The notes under the pieces: generated by a model
Told to the model about the DNA's origin: nothing
Databases searched by the model: none
What the model saw: the letters and a program-made list of their open reading frames with translations, nothing else
Source of the DNA: Alphaproteobacteria bacterium PA2
GTDB lineage: Bacteria; Pseudomonadota; Alphaproteobacteria; Caulobacterales; Caulobacteraceae
Direction: 5' to 3'
NCBI GenBank assembly: GCA_002256425.1
Contig: NKIZ01000001.1
Span: 3,135,001 to 3,199,000 of the forward strand
Length of the DNA stretch: 64,000 bases
Position numbers and translations under genes: made by a program
Shown: in pieces, positions 55,601 through 62,894 of the stretch
Position numbering within the stretch: position 1 is the stretch's first letter
Layout of the letters: each line of letters starts with the position of its first letter

Positions 55601-55646
55601 CGACGGCGAGAACAGACCCGCCGCACAGGAAATTGCTTTTAGACAT
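52632..55646 (-). CDS. TonB-dependent outer-membrane receptor
   Basis: A 1004-residue receptor with a signal peptide (about 1-27, ending SSQALA). A TonB-box-like segment is SEVVVTGSFIAG. The plug (about 50-175) has PSVVQLVKTL and LRGLGSSRTLVLMNGRRLA and closes with LKDGAAATYGSDAVAGVVNF. The beta-barrel ends with the aromatic C-terminus VGIKKQF. Such large receptors of Caulobacteraceae often import sugars, metals or phosphorus compounds; the ligand is unknown here. The upstream Pho box suggests phosphate-starvation induction. A strong terminator makes it monocistronic. Confidence 0.94.
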   Translation of the reverse strand: MSKSNFLCGGSVLAVVLAMGLSSQALAADDKAADATVSEVVVTGSFIAGSSEKAAQPVDVFGQQELAKQGAPSVVQLVKTLTAAQSSLGESNRYNGGAGTASINLRGLGSSRTLVLMNGRRLADTTAAAFQGGGADLNFMPTAAIGRIEILKDGAAATYGSDAVAGVVNFITRKDLNGFEFNANYGFIQDSSGDWDASLAYGHQFDNGNFLITAGLRDRGRLAVDDRDFARVPFESVFYGGWSGSASPGTYGTATGATLFRDNGCNELGSQLLTGGLKPTTTAAGNAALCRYQFTHFNDLVNEEHHYQLYSELNFDLSDNIGFHGEVAWNRNAVPDQRISPANLTTQFPTPTINGGTSGASVAAGFNGQSRYFIPATNPGLIALRTNCAAPLTAAQCAAMAAGVTTSQASWRLIGVEGHPLNSDGADHQDIEQTQYRISGGLHGKFDGGMLDGVKWDTALTFMENQGIVTTNDLLVNRIQRAFNGLGGPGCDYRTGTPGVGNCKWLNPFSNGIAASAITGATNPFYVASVANDPQMKNWLYGTYTNVRTNQILVADAVISGESKIALPGGNIGWAAGAQWRFERNIDDWSDLGDVQATPCVDSIDGQQGKCTDPTGPFVFFGAQGDYDVDRRVGAVFGELKLPILDNLEVSAALRHEDFGGRVGTTTNPRLSARWQALDWLAFRASGGTTFRAPGQAALTPGSTKGVRQLGGQYRAAVTQNNPGLEPETAKTGNFGVLVNYGGFSASVDYWTFDFRKELITEDASQLYAAINAANCAKPAFAARFVFVGACSQANVLVETIKIVNGQNTKTSGYDLRAQYDWDNFFGFDFHDTRVSVGGEATLLKEYNRTATTLLEDPSVIIAPAIDRAGKHDLTGEFYSFPKVRANGFVNVAGSNWNLRYQLLYREGTTLAGPVCLGDASAGATADCRYNYSSGVYESVGKLEDFWQSDVTLSVDLPLDSKGTLSVQNLLDADPPFAQSFYNYDVTNGNPLGRVIKVGIKKQF

Positions 55647-55754
55647 AAAATCCTCCCCTCAAGGGTCCGCTGTCATCCACTGAACTGGGAGGTCGGCCAC
55701 TTGATCAGGTACAACAGAACCCGAGAACCACGCTTCGCGCAAGGTCCCGCCGCA

Positions 55755-55769
55755 TTAAGCTGTGATTAG
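55755..55769. promoter_or_regulatory. CtrA-like box in the TonB receptor promoter
   Basis: The plus strand reads TTAA-GCTGTGA-TTAG followed by G, the same one-mismatch variant as before chemoreceptors B and C. It lies 109 bp before the start and 20 bp downstream of the Pho box, near where the -10 would be. Confidence 0.5.
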
Positions 55770-55789
55770 GTTTACGGTGCGGCGCCCTT

Positions 55790-55807
55790 GCAACAGTTTG
55801 ACGACAG
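55790..55807 (-). promoter_or_regulatory. Candidate Pho box before the TonB receptor
   Basis: The minus strand reads CTGTCGT-CAAA-CTGTTGC, two 7-mers with the exact 4-bp spacer. It lies 144 bp before the start and is flanked by an inverted repeat, GGCGCCCT and AGGGCGCC. The first half-site equals one of the pstC units. Confidence 0.75.
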
Positions 55808-55884
55808 GGCGCCGGAGACGGCTGCAGACGATCAATGCCCCCCAGCTGCCGCCAGGATCTATCTGATTGTTTTTGAAAGAAGAA

Positions 55885-55959
55885 TGGTGGACGTGACAGG
55901 GATTGAACCTGTGACCCCCTCGATGTCAACGAGGTGCTCTCCCGCTGAGCTACACGTCC
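55885..55959 (-). tRNA. tRNA-Val (anticodon GAC), CCA encoded
   Basis: The minus strand begins GGACGTG, pairing with CACGTCC at the 3' end, followed by discriminator A and encoded CCA. The D arm has TAGCTCAGCGGGAGAGC. The anticodon stem CCTCG/CGAGG closes a loop with GAC, and the T arm has GGTTCAATCC. Length is 75 with CCA. It reads valine codons GUC and GUU. Confidence 0.96.
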
Positions 55960-56028
55960 GACCTGCGGTCTCCCTTTCGGGAGCGGGAGCGGCGGTATAA
56001 CGGGGCCGGAGCCCCGGCGCAAGGTGGC

Positions 56029-56388
56029 TTAAGCCGCGGCCATCATGCGTTCGACTTCAGAGACGATTTCCCGAAGGTGAATGGGCTTGGACAGCACCTT
56101 GGCGCCGAGGGGAGCCGACTCATTGGCGGCCAGGGCCACAGCTGCAAATCCGGTGATGAACATGATGCGCAGGCCCGGATGCTTGGCGGCCGCCAGACGC
56201 GCGACCTCGATTCCGTCCATCCCGGGCATGACGATGTCGGTCAGAAGCAGGTCCCAGTCCTGGTCAAGCACGGCGACGGCCTCTTCGCCGTCTGCGCATG
56301 AAGTAACCTCATAGCCCGCACGTTCCAGGGCCCGCGCCAGGAATCCTCGGAGGGAATCGTCATCTTCGGCGAGGAGGATCCGGGGCAT
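56029..56388 (-). CDS. cpdR: CpdR, cell-cycle single-domain response regulator
   Basis: A 119-residue receiver-only protein. The pocket is LLAEDDDSL, the phosphoacceptor Asp lies in LLLTDIVMPGMDGIE, the conserved block FITGFAAVALAAN is nearly diagnostic of CpdR, and Lys is in KVLSKPIHLREI. In Caulobacter, unphosphorylated CpdR primes the ClpXP protease so that CtrA and other regulators are degraded. I chose the ATG at 56388, which gives the usual length; upstream in-frame DNA to 56469 is non-conserved. It is divergent from the amidohydrolase gene. Confidence 0.95.
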   Translation of the reverse strand: MPRILLAEDDDSLRGFLARALERAGYEVTSCADGEEAVAVLDQDWDLLLTDIVMPGMDGIEVARLAAAKHPGLRIMFITGFAAVALAANESAPLGAKVLSKPIHLREIVSEVERMMAAA

Positions 56389-56503
56389 GGGGGCTCCAAA
56401 GTCAGGAATGGCAGTGAGCGAGGTTAGCGCCCTAGGGGTAAATTCACCATGAACCAATCGGCCGGACACGGCAGTTTGACCTCGGCGACAAACGCGGGGT
56501 CAT

Positions 56504-57424
56504 ATGAATGTCATGAGTGCTGGCCCCCAGACTGAAAAACCGCTGGAAATGGCGCTGGCGCATCCGGGCCCCTTGCACAGTGTGCACTATGCTCAGGCTG
56601 GCTCGATCGATCCACCGACCCCTCTTGTCTTCTGCTCGCCGCACTCCGGCCGGATCTATCCCGATGACATGGGCGCCCATCTCTCGGGACTGGATATCCG
56701 TCGGTCAGAGGACGCCTTCGTCGACCGGCTGATGGACTCCGCCCCTGGCCATGGCGCAGCTCTGATCACAGCCCTGGCCGCCCGCGCCTATCTGGACGTC
56801 AACCGCCATGCCTATGAACTTGACCCCGGCATGTTTGATCAGCCCCTGCCCGCCTTTGTCCGCGAACATTCGCCCAGGGTGGCGGCCGGGCTTGGGGCCG
56901 TGGCGCGCCTGATCTCGGAAGGCCTGGAGATCTATGCGCGGAAGCTGACCTTCGCAGAGGCCCAGGCCCGGATTGATCAGGTGCATACGCCGTATCACGA
57001 CGCCCTGTCCGGACTGATCACGCGGGCGAAAAGCGTCCATGGTTTCGCCATCCTGCTGGACTGGCACTCCATGCCTGCAGCGGCTGGACGACTGGCCAGC
57101 GCGGCCGACCCTGTAGATATTGTCCTGGGCGATCGCTTTGGCGCCTCATGCCACCCGGCGCTCACGACCCGCGTCGAGGGTCAACTTGCTGGCCTGGGTT
57201 ACCGGGTTGCGCGGAATATCCCCTATGCCGGCGGCTATACCACCGAACACTACGGACAGCCGCACAACAGGGTTCATGCCCTGCAGATCGAAATCAGCCG
57301 CGCCCTTTATCTGGACGAAACCTGTCTGAAACTCACCGAGGGGTTTGGGCGCCTGAAGGCCGATCTGGACCGGCTTTCGCAAAGCCTGGCTGCCGAGGAC
57401 TGGAAATCCGTGGGCCTCGCCTGA
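56504..57424 (+). CDS. N-formylglutamate amidohydrolase
   Basis: A 306-residue amidohydrolase of the HutG/N-formylglutamate deformylase family. Family blocks are LVFCSPHSGRIYPDD, LDVNRHAYELDPGMF, ILLDWHSMPAAAG with the catalytic DxH, NIPYAGGYTTEHYG and ALQIEISRALYLDE. It could take part in histidine breakdown, though no hut gene is nearby. It sits next to cpdR as in Caulobacter relatives. A second ATG at 56513 is an alternative start. Confidence 0.92.
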   Translation: MNVMSAGPQTEKPLEMALAHPGPLHSVHYAQAGSIDPPTPLVFCSPHSGRIYPDDMGAHLSGLDIRRSEDAFVDRLMDSAPGHGAALITALAARAYLDVNRHAYELDPGMFDQPLPAFVREHSPRVAAGLGAVARLISEGLEIYARKLTFAEAQARIDQVHTPYHDALSGLITRAKSVHGFAILLDWHSMPAAAGRLASAADPVDIVLGDRFGASCHPALTTRVEGQLAGLGYRVARNIPYAGGYTTEHYGQPHNRVHALQIEISRALYLDETCLKLTEGFGRLKADLDRLSQSLAAEDWKSVGLA

Positions 57425-57441
57425 AGCCAGGCATAGGGCAC

Positions 57442-57524
57442 AAAAAAAAGCCGCGCCCGAGGACGCGGCAGTTCATTAGGGAGGAAACGCCCAGGAAGGG
57501 CAGAGGCATCAGCGACGCCTCACG
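57442..57524 (-). ncRNA. Candidate small RNA upstream of typA
   Basis: A minus-strand unit of about 83 nt is framed by a good promoter and a strong terminator. The RNA would start near 57524. Hairpin 1 pairs GAGGC with GCCUC, and hairpin 2 pairs GCCC with GGGC around UUCCU. A single-stranded UUUCCUCCCU follows. The terminator pairs GCCGCG with CGCGGC and ends in eight U. The CCUCCC stretch resembles the anti-Shine-Dalgarno motifs of known alphaproteobacterial trans-acting sRNAs. No reading frame of note lies in it. Confidence 0.75.
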
Positions 57525-57529
57525 AGGAC

Positions 57530-57559
57530 ATAATTAGAGTGCACTGCACAAAAGTTCAA
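57530..57559 (-). promoter_or_regulatory. Promoter of the candidate sRNA
   Basis: The minus strand has TTGAAC, exactly 17 bp, then TAATTA, a good housekeeping-sigma -35/-10 pair. The predicted start is about 6-7 nt further, at about 57524. Confidence 0.7.
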
Positions 57560-57766
57560 GGGTTAATTTCCTGATTGGATGAATTTGTTGCCGTAAATCG
57601 CGCCTTTCCGGGATAATCCATGGCGCGCGGGGCATGGGTCAGGTATGAACGTGCGCCGCATCGCACAAGTCCGTAAGGGAAAATGCGTCATCTGCGGCGA
57701 GAAGTCGCTGGCTTAACCCCGCAGGCTCAACTAACAAGCGCGCGCCCTTCAAAAGATAAGAAATCC

Positions 57767-59599
57767 ATGTCCCTCCGCAACATCGCCATCATCGCACACG
57801 TCGACCATGGCAAAACCACCCTGGTGGATCAGCTCCTCGCCCAGTCCGGCGTCTTCCGCGCCAATGAGGCGACGGTCGAGCGCGCCATGGACTCCAACGA
57901 CCAGGAGCGGGAGCGGGGGATCACCATTCTCGCCAAGTGCACCAGTGTTCTGTGGAACGGTGAAGCCGGCGAAACCCGGATCAACATCATCGACACCCCT
58001 GGCCACGCCGACTTCGGCGGCGAGGTGGAACGGATCCTCGGCATGGTGGACGGTTGCGTCCTGCTGGTGGACGCCGAAGAGGGCGTCATGCCCCAGACCA
58101 AGTTCGTTCTGGGCAAGGCGCTCAAGATGGGCCTCCGCCCCATTCTCTGCCTCAACAAGGTCGACCGGGCCCACGCCGACCCCGACCGGGTCCTCAACGA
58201 CGCCTTCGACCTGTTCGCCGCCATGGGCGCAACAGACGAGCAGCTGGACTTCCCGCACATCTATGCCTCGGGCAAGAATGGCTGGGCGACCCTGGACATG
58301 GACAAGCCCAACGACACCCTGGCGCCCCTGTTTGATCTGATCGTCCGCCACGTGCCTGAGCCCAAGGCCATCGTCCGCAGGGACGAACCCTTCCAGATCC
58401 TGTCGGTTCTCATCGAGAACGACCCCTTCCTGGGCCGCCTGCTCACCGGTCGCATTGAATCCGGCAAGGCTGTCCCCGGCCTGGCCATCAGGGCCCTGTC
58501 CTATGACGGCAAGGAAGTCGAACGCGGCCGCATCACCAAGGTCCTGGCCTTCCGCGGCCTGAAGCGTCAGCCCATCGAAGACGCCGAAGCTGGCGACATC
58601 GTCGCCATCGCCGGCCTGAGCAAGGCCACCGTGGCCGACACGCTGTGCGCCATGGAAGTCACCGAGGCCCTGCCGGCCCAGCCGATCGACCCGCCGACCA
58701 TTTCCATGACCGTATCGGTCAATGACAGCCCCCTGGCCGGCCGCGAAGGCGACAAGGTCCAGAGCCGGGTCATCCGTGACCGTCTTCTGAAGGAAGCCCA
58801 GTCCAACGTCGCCATCCGGGTGACGGAAACTGCCGACAAGGACGCTTATGAAGTGGCCGGCCGCGGCGAACTCCAGCTGGGCGTGCTGATCGAAGGCATG
58901 CGCCGCGAAGGCTTCGAGCTCTCCATCAGCCGCCCCCGGGTGGTCTTCCAGACCGATCCAGAGACCGGCGCCCGCCTGGAGCCCATCGAGGACGTCATGA
59001 TCGACGTGGACGATGAGTTCAGCGGCATCGTCATCGAAAAGCTGTCAGCCCGTAAGGCGGAACTGAAGGACATGGGCCCGTCGGGCGCGGGCAAGACCCG
59101 GATCAGCCTGATGTCTCCCTCGCGGTCTCTGATCGGTTACCAGGGCGAATTCCTCACCGACACCCGCGGCTCGGGCGTGCTCAACCGGGTGTTCAGCCAT
59201 TACGAACCCTATAAGGGCGCCATCGACGCCGGCCGTAAGGGCGTTCTGGTCTCCAATTCTGATGGTGAGACAGCGGCCTACGCCCTCTGGAACCTTGAAG
59301 ACCGCGGAACCATGTTCGTTGGCGGCGGCGAGAAGACCTATCAGGGCATGATCATTGGCGAGAATTCCCGCCAGGATGACCTCGACGTCAATCCAATGAA
59401 GGCCAAGCAGCTGACCAACGTCCGCGCTTCGGGCAAGGACGAAGCTGTCCGCCTGACCCCGCCCCGCCGGATGACCCTGGAACAGGCCATCGCCTATATC
59501 GAAGAAGACGAACTGGTCGAGGTTACGCCCAAGTCGATCCGCCTTCGCAAGCAGGTGCTGAACCCCAGCTTCCGCAAGCGTCGCGTCAAGGAAGAATAG
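57767..59599 (+). CDS. typA: TypA/BipA ribosome-associated GTPase
   Basis: A 610-residue translational GTPase. The G domain has IIAHVDHGKTTLVDQLL (P loop), the switch I block RERGITILAKC, IDTPGHADFGGEVER (G3) and LCLNKVDRAHADPD (G4). The C-terminal domain typical of BipA includes GVLNRVFSHYEPYKG and NPMKAKQLTNVRASGKDEAV. It helps ribosome assembly and stress adaptation. I chose the ATG at 57767 because MSLRNIAIIAHVDHGK is the family N-terminus; an upstream in-frame start at 57683 adds 28 non-conserved residues. Confidence 0.97.
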   Translation: MSLRNIAIIAHVDHGKTTLVDQLLAQSGVFRANEATVERAMDSNDQERERGITILAKCTSVLWNGEAGETRINIIDTPGHADFGGEVERILGMVDGCVLLVDAEEGVMPQTKFVLGKALKMGLRPILCLNKVDRAHADPDRVLNDAFDLFAAMGATDEQLDFPHIYASGKNGWATLDMDKPNDTLAPLFDLIVRHVPEPKAIVRRDEPFQILSVLIENDPFLGRLLTGRIESGKAVPGLAIRALSYDGKEVERGRITKVLAFRGLKRQPIEDAEAGDIVAIAGLSKATVADTLCAMEVTEALPAQPIDPPTISMTVSVNDSPLAGREGDKVQSRVIRDRLLKEAQSNVAIRVTETADKDAYEVAGRGELQLGVLIEGMRREGFELSISRPRVVFQTDPETGARLEPIEDVMIDVDDEFSGIVIEKLSARKAELKDMGPSGAGKTRISLMSPSRSLIGYQGEFLTDTRGSGVLNRVFSHYEPYKGAIDAGRKGVLVSNSDGETAAYALWNLEDRGTMFVGGGEKTYQGMIIGENSRQDDLDVNPMKAKQLTNVRASGKDEAVRLTPPRRMTLEQAIAYIEEDELVEVTPKSIRLRKQVLNPSFRKRRVKEE

Positions 59600-59602
59600 C
59601 TT

Positions 59603-60055
59603 CTAGAGCTTCAGCTCCATGAAGACGTCGGCCCTCGCATAGGGGGTCGACTGGGTGGGCATGTCCACAAAGCCCACAGCCCGGTAGAGACCGATGGCCG
59701 GCGCCAGGCTTGAATTGGTTTCAAGGTAGAGACGCACGGCGCCCAGGGCCTTAGCCTTGGCGATGCAGGCCTCCATGAGGGCCCGGCCCAGTCCTGTCCC
59801 CCGCATGGATTCATCCACGGTCATCTTGGCCAGCTCATAACCGCCATCTGACATCCTGATCAGGGCGGCGCAGCCCACGGCGGCGCCTGCCTGGTGGGCC
59901 ATGAAGATATGTCCGCCCTTCTCGAGGATGTTCTTCTCCGGAAAATCCAGGACCTCCCGGTCTTTTGGTTCAATCTTGAACAACTTTCCGATCCAGGCCT
60001 CATTGAGGGCTTTCCAGGCATCGGCGTCGCTGGGCTCGTAAGGGCGTACTTCCAT
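59603..60055 (-). CDS. GNAT family N-acetyltransferase
   Basis: A 150-residue acetyltransferase. The acetyl-CoA loop is VDESMRGTGLGRALMEAC (RxxGxG/A), preceded by a strand ELAKMTV and followed by LYLETNSSLAPAIGLYRAVGF. This set is common in small-molecule or amino-acid acetyltransferases of the PhnO/YjdJ type. I took the ATG at 60055 (MEVRPYEPSDADAWKAL); the frame stays open far upstream but that part is antisense to the aminotransferase. It converges on typA with a 3-bp gap. Confidence 0.88.
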   Translation of the reverse strand: MEVRPYEPSDADAWKALNEAWIGKLFKIEPKDREVLDFPEKNILEKGGHIFMAHQAGAAVGCAALIRMSDGGYELAKMTVDESMRGTGLGRALMEACIAKAKALGAVRLYLETNSSLAPAIGLYRAVGFVDMPTQSTPYARADVFMELKL

Positions 60056-60109
60056 GCTTGGATATTGCCATGGGCGCCGTGCTAGGCAAGACCGCAAGGG
60101 AGAGTCGCC

Positions 60110-61282
60110 ATGGTTCATTCCGTCTACGCCAACATGCCGATGACGGTGTTCGAGGAAATGTCGGGCCTTGCCCGAACCCTTGGCGCCGTGAATCTGGGTC
60201 AGGGCTTTCCGGACGCGCCAGGGCCGTTGGCCATACGGCAGAAGGCGGCGGACGCCGTCCTCAATGGCTATAACCAGTATCCGCCCATGGTGGGCTTGCC
60301 TGAACTGCGCCAGGCCGTCGCCGGCCACTATGCCCGCGCACAGGGGCTGGACCTGGATTGGGCGAGCGAGGTCACGGTCACCTCCGGCGCAACCGAGGCC
60401 CTGGCAGCCGCCTTCCTGGCCCTGGTCAATCCCGGCGATGAGGTGGTGGTCTTCCAGCCGGTCTATGACGCCTATCTGCCCCTGATCCGCCGCGCCGGCG
60501 GCACGCCTGTCCTGGTGACCCTTCAGCCCCCCCACTGGCGGTTCGACCGGGCCATGCTGGAGGCCGCCTTCAGCGACAGGACCCGGCTGGTGGTCCTGAA
60601 CAACCCCATCAATCCAGCCGGCGTGGTCCTGCCCCGGGAAGACCTGGAACTGCTGGCGGAATTCTGCATCGCCCATGACGCGCTCGCTATCTGCGACGAG
60701 GTCTGGGAGCAGGTGGTGTTCGATGGCGCGGTCCACACGCCGCTGATCGCCCTGCCCGGCATGCGGGAGCGGACGGTGAAGATCGGATCCGCCGGCAAGA
60801 TGTTTGGTCTGACGGGCTGGAAGGTCGGCTTCCTGTGCGCAGCGCCGGCCCTGACCCATGGCCTGTCCAGGGCTCACCAGTTCCTGACCTTCACCACCCC
60901 GCCCAATCTGCAGAGCGCGGTCGCCTTCGGCCTGGACGACCCCGGGGACTGGTTCACCGCCATGCCCCGCGAGCTACAGGCGTCGCGGGATCGCCTGAGC
61001 GCGGGCCTGACCCGGGAAGGGTTTGCAGTCCTGCCAAGCCAGGGCACCTATTTCCTGAATGTTGATCTGGCGGCCTCCGGCGTCACCGAAGGCGACAGGG
61101 ACTTCGCCCTGCGGGCGGTTAAGGAGGCCGGGGTGGCGGCCATCCCGGTCTCGGCGCTCTATGAGGCCGATCACGTCACCCACATACTGCGGCTCTGCTT
61201 CTCCAAGGCCGATGCGACCCTGGACCTGGGCATAGAGCGGCTGGCGCGGGCGCGGGATCTCTCCCGCGCCGCCCATCCGTAA
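60110..61282 (+). CDS. PLP-dependent aminotransferase, class I/II
   Basis: A 390-residue fold-type I aminotransferase. Motifs are NLGQGFPDAPGPLAIR, NGYNQYPPMVGLPELRQAVA, VTVTSGATEALAAA, LNNPINPAGVVLP and the PLP lysine in KIGSAGKMFGLTGWKVGF. The C-terminus includes HILRLCFSK with the substrate-binding Arg. The pattern fits the methionine/kynurenine/glutamine transaminase K branch (YbdL-like). It is divergent from the GNAT gene and abuts the SDR gene tail to tail with no gap. Confidence 0.9.
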   Translation: MVHSVYANMPMTVFEEMSGLARTLGAVNLGQGFPDAPGPLAIRQKAADAVLNGYNQYPPMVGLPELRQAVAGHYARAQGLDLDWASEVTVTSGATEALAAAFLALVNPGDEVVVFQPVYDAYLPLIRRAGGTPVLVTLQPPHWRFDRAMLEAAFSDRTRLVVLNNPINPAGVVLPREDLELLAEFCIAHDALAICDEVWEQVVFDGAVHTPLIALPGMRERTVKIGSAGKMFGLTGWKVGFLCAAPALTHGLSRAHQFLTFTTPPNLQSAVAFGLDDPGDWFTAMPRELQASRDRLSAGLTREGFAVLPSQGTYFLNVDLAASGVTEGDRDFALRAVKEAGVAAIPVSALYEADHVTHILRLCFSKADATLDLGIERLARARDLSRAAHP

Positions 61283-62047
61283 TCAGCTGGTCGAGCCGCC
61301 GTCGACGACGATGGTCTGACCGGTCATCCAGCTGCCGGCCTTCGATGCCAGGAAGACCGCCGCGCCGGCGATGTCGTCGGGCTCGCCCAGGCGGCGCAGG
61401 GGGGTGCCGGTGCTGGCCCGGGCCTCCCCCGCCGGGGTGTCCCAAAGGGCCTTGGCGAAGTCGGTCTTCACCAGACCGGGCGCAATGCAGTTGATGCGGA
61501 TATTGCTGGGCGACAGTTCCTGGGCGAGGTTGCGGGCCAGCTGCATGTCCGCCGCCTTGGAAATGGCGTAGGCGCCGATGACGCCTGTGCCGCGCAGGCC
61601 GCCAATGGACGAGATGATGATGATGGCGCCGTCCTTGCGCTCGGCCATCTCCGGCGCGGTCATGTTGATCAGCCAGTTATTGGCGATGATGTTGTTTTCC
61701 AGGATCTTGCGGAAGGCGTCATCGCTGATGCCGCTCATCGGGCCGTAATAGGGATTGGACGCGGCGTTGCAGACCACGATGTCCACCTTGCCGAAGGCCT
61801 TGCGGGTTTCGTCCACCAGTCGCTGAAGGTCATCCTTGGACGAGATGTTGGCCGGGCAGGCGATGGCGGCGCCTGGGTGCTTGGCGTTGATGGCGGCTGC
61901 GACCTCATCACAGGGGCCGGCCTTGCGCGAGGAGATCGCAACCTTGGCGCCGTGCTCGGCCATACGCTCGGCGATGGCCTTGCCGATGCCCTTGGTGGAG
62001 CCGGTGATGATGGCGACCTTGCCGGTCAGATCGAAGAGCTCGCCCAT
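61283..62047 (-). CDS. Short-chain dehydrogenase/reductase (SDR)
   Basis: A 254-residue classical SDR. The cofactor loop is AIITGSTKGIGKAIAERM (TGxxxGIG), the NAG-type motif is VVCNAASNPYYG, and the catalytic Ser and YxxxK lie in IIISSIGG and GAYAISKAADMQLA. The C-terminus ends in GQTIVVDGGSTS. The substrate is not predictable. The start precedes the inverted copy of the structured repeat. Confidence 0.93.
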   Translation of the reverse strand: MGELFDLTGKVAIITGSTKGIGKAIAERMAEHGAKVAISSRKAGPCDEVAAAINAKHPGAAIACPANISSKDDLQRLVDETRKAFGKVDIVVCNAASNPYYGPMSGISDDAFRKILENNIIANNWLINMTAPEMAERKDGAIIIISSIGGLRGTGVIGAYAISKAADMQLARNLAQELSPSNIRINCIAPGLVKTDFAKALWDTPAGEARASTGTPLRRLGEPDDIAGAAVFLASKAGSWMTGQTIVVDGGSTS

Positions 62048-62136
62048 GATGTTTCCTCTTAAACGCGCGTTTGATTGTTGGATGTCATTTGCCGTTGGGG
62101 TGGACGGGAGGTCAAGGCTTGGGTTTGATCGGGTCC

Positions 62137-62244
62137 GGAGCTTGGTCCGATAAGTGGGAACCGGTTATCGGATCGAACCAAGCTCCAACTTCTTGAGATT
62201 GAGCCTCATCCCTTGAGACGAAACCGTTTCAAGGGATGAGGCTC
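62137..62244. repeat. Structured two-hairpin intergenic repeat, copy B (inverted)
   Basis: The same two modules as copy A in the opposite orientation. First GGAGCTTGGT and ACCAAGCTCC enclose CCGATAA and TTATCGG around GTGGGAACCGG, the exact reverse complement of the copy A loop. Then a 20-bp stem begins GAGCCTCATCCCTTGA and closes on AAAC. Stems differ from copy A on both sides in a compensated way. The GANTC of copy A is lost here. Confidence 0.85.
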
Positions 62245-62257
62245 GGGGAGACAAAAC

Positions 62258-62869
62258 ATGACCGTGATCACCAGCATCGAAGGCCTTGAGCAAATCTATG
62301 GCGCTGTCGGGCCGACCTCGGCTCTCAAGGAGTTAGATCATCTCAATCCGGAATACCGCGCCTATATCGAGGCCTCGCCCTTCTGCGCCCTGGCGACCAG
62401 CGGGCCGGAGGGCCTGGACTGCTCCCCCCGGGGCGACAGGGGCAGCGTGGTCCGCATTGCTGACGAGCGGACCCTGCTCATGCCCGACCGGCGGGGAAAC
62501 AACCGTATCGATTCCCTGAGGAACATTGTCCGCGATCCCCGGGTGGCCCTGATGTTCCTGGTGCCGGGCTCGAACACCGCCATGCGGGTGAATGGCCAGG
62601 GCTCTGTCTCAGTCGACCCGGACCTGCTCGACAGCTTTGTCATGGAGGGAAAGCCGCCAAGGTCGGTGATCGTCATCAGGGTCGACACCGTCTATTTCCA
62701 GTGCGCCCGGGCCCTGATGCGGGGCGAAGTCTGGAACCCTGCAGCCTTCATTGACCCGGAAACCCTGCCCAGTGCGGGCCAGATGCTGGCTGCGGCCAGC
62801 CAGGGTCAGGTCGGAGGAGAGGCCTACGACAAGGAATGGCCAGATCGCGCCAGGGCGTCGATGTGGTAG
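62258..62869 (+). CDS. PPOX-type flavoprotein (MSMEG_1061-like)
   Basis: A 203-residue pyridoxamine 5'-phosphate oxidase-fold protein. Typical blocks are FCALATSGPEGLDCSPRGD, LLMPDRRGNNRIDSL and LMFLVPGSNTAMRVNGQG. The family binds FMN or F420 and acts as a reductase of small molecules; the true substrate is unknown. A GGGAG ribosome site lies directly after the copy B hairpin and 7 bp before the ATG, so the repeat may affect its translation. Confidence 0.85.
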   Translation: MTVITSIEGLEQIYGAVGPTSALKELDHLNPEYRAYIEASPFCALATSGPEGLDCSPRGDRGSVVRIADERTLLMPDRRGNNRIDSLRNIVRDPRVALMFLVPGSNTAMRVNGQGSVSVDPDLLDSFVMEGKPPRSVIVIRVDTVYFQCARALMRGEVWNPAAFIDPETLPSAGQMLAAASQGQVGGEAYDKEWPDRARASMW

Positions 62870-62894
62870 TGCAGACCCAAACGGAGGCGGCCCC

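Noticed and set aside
55960-56028. CGGGGC/GCCCCG hairpin between cpdR and tRNA-Val
   Set aside because: It could be a cpdR terminator, but the stem is only 6 bp and no T-run follows; GC-rich DNA gives many such stems.
60056-60877. N-terminal extension of the GNAT frame to 60877
   Set aside because: The extension is antisense to the aminotransferase and not acetyltransferase-like. The ATG at 60055 gives a normal-sized GNAT protein.
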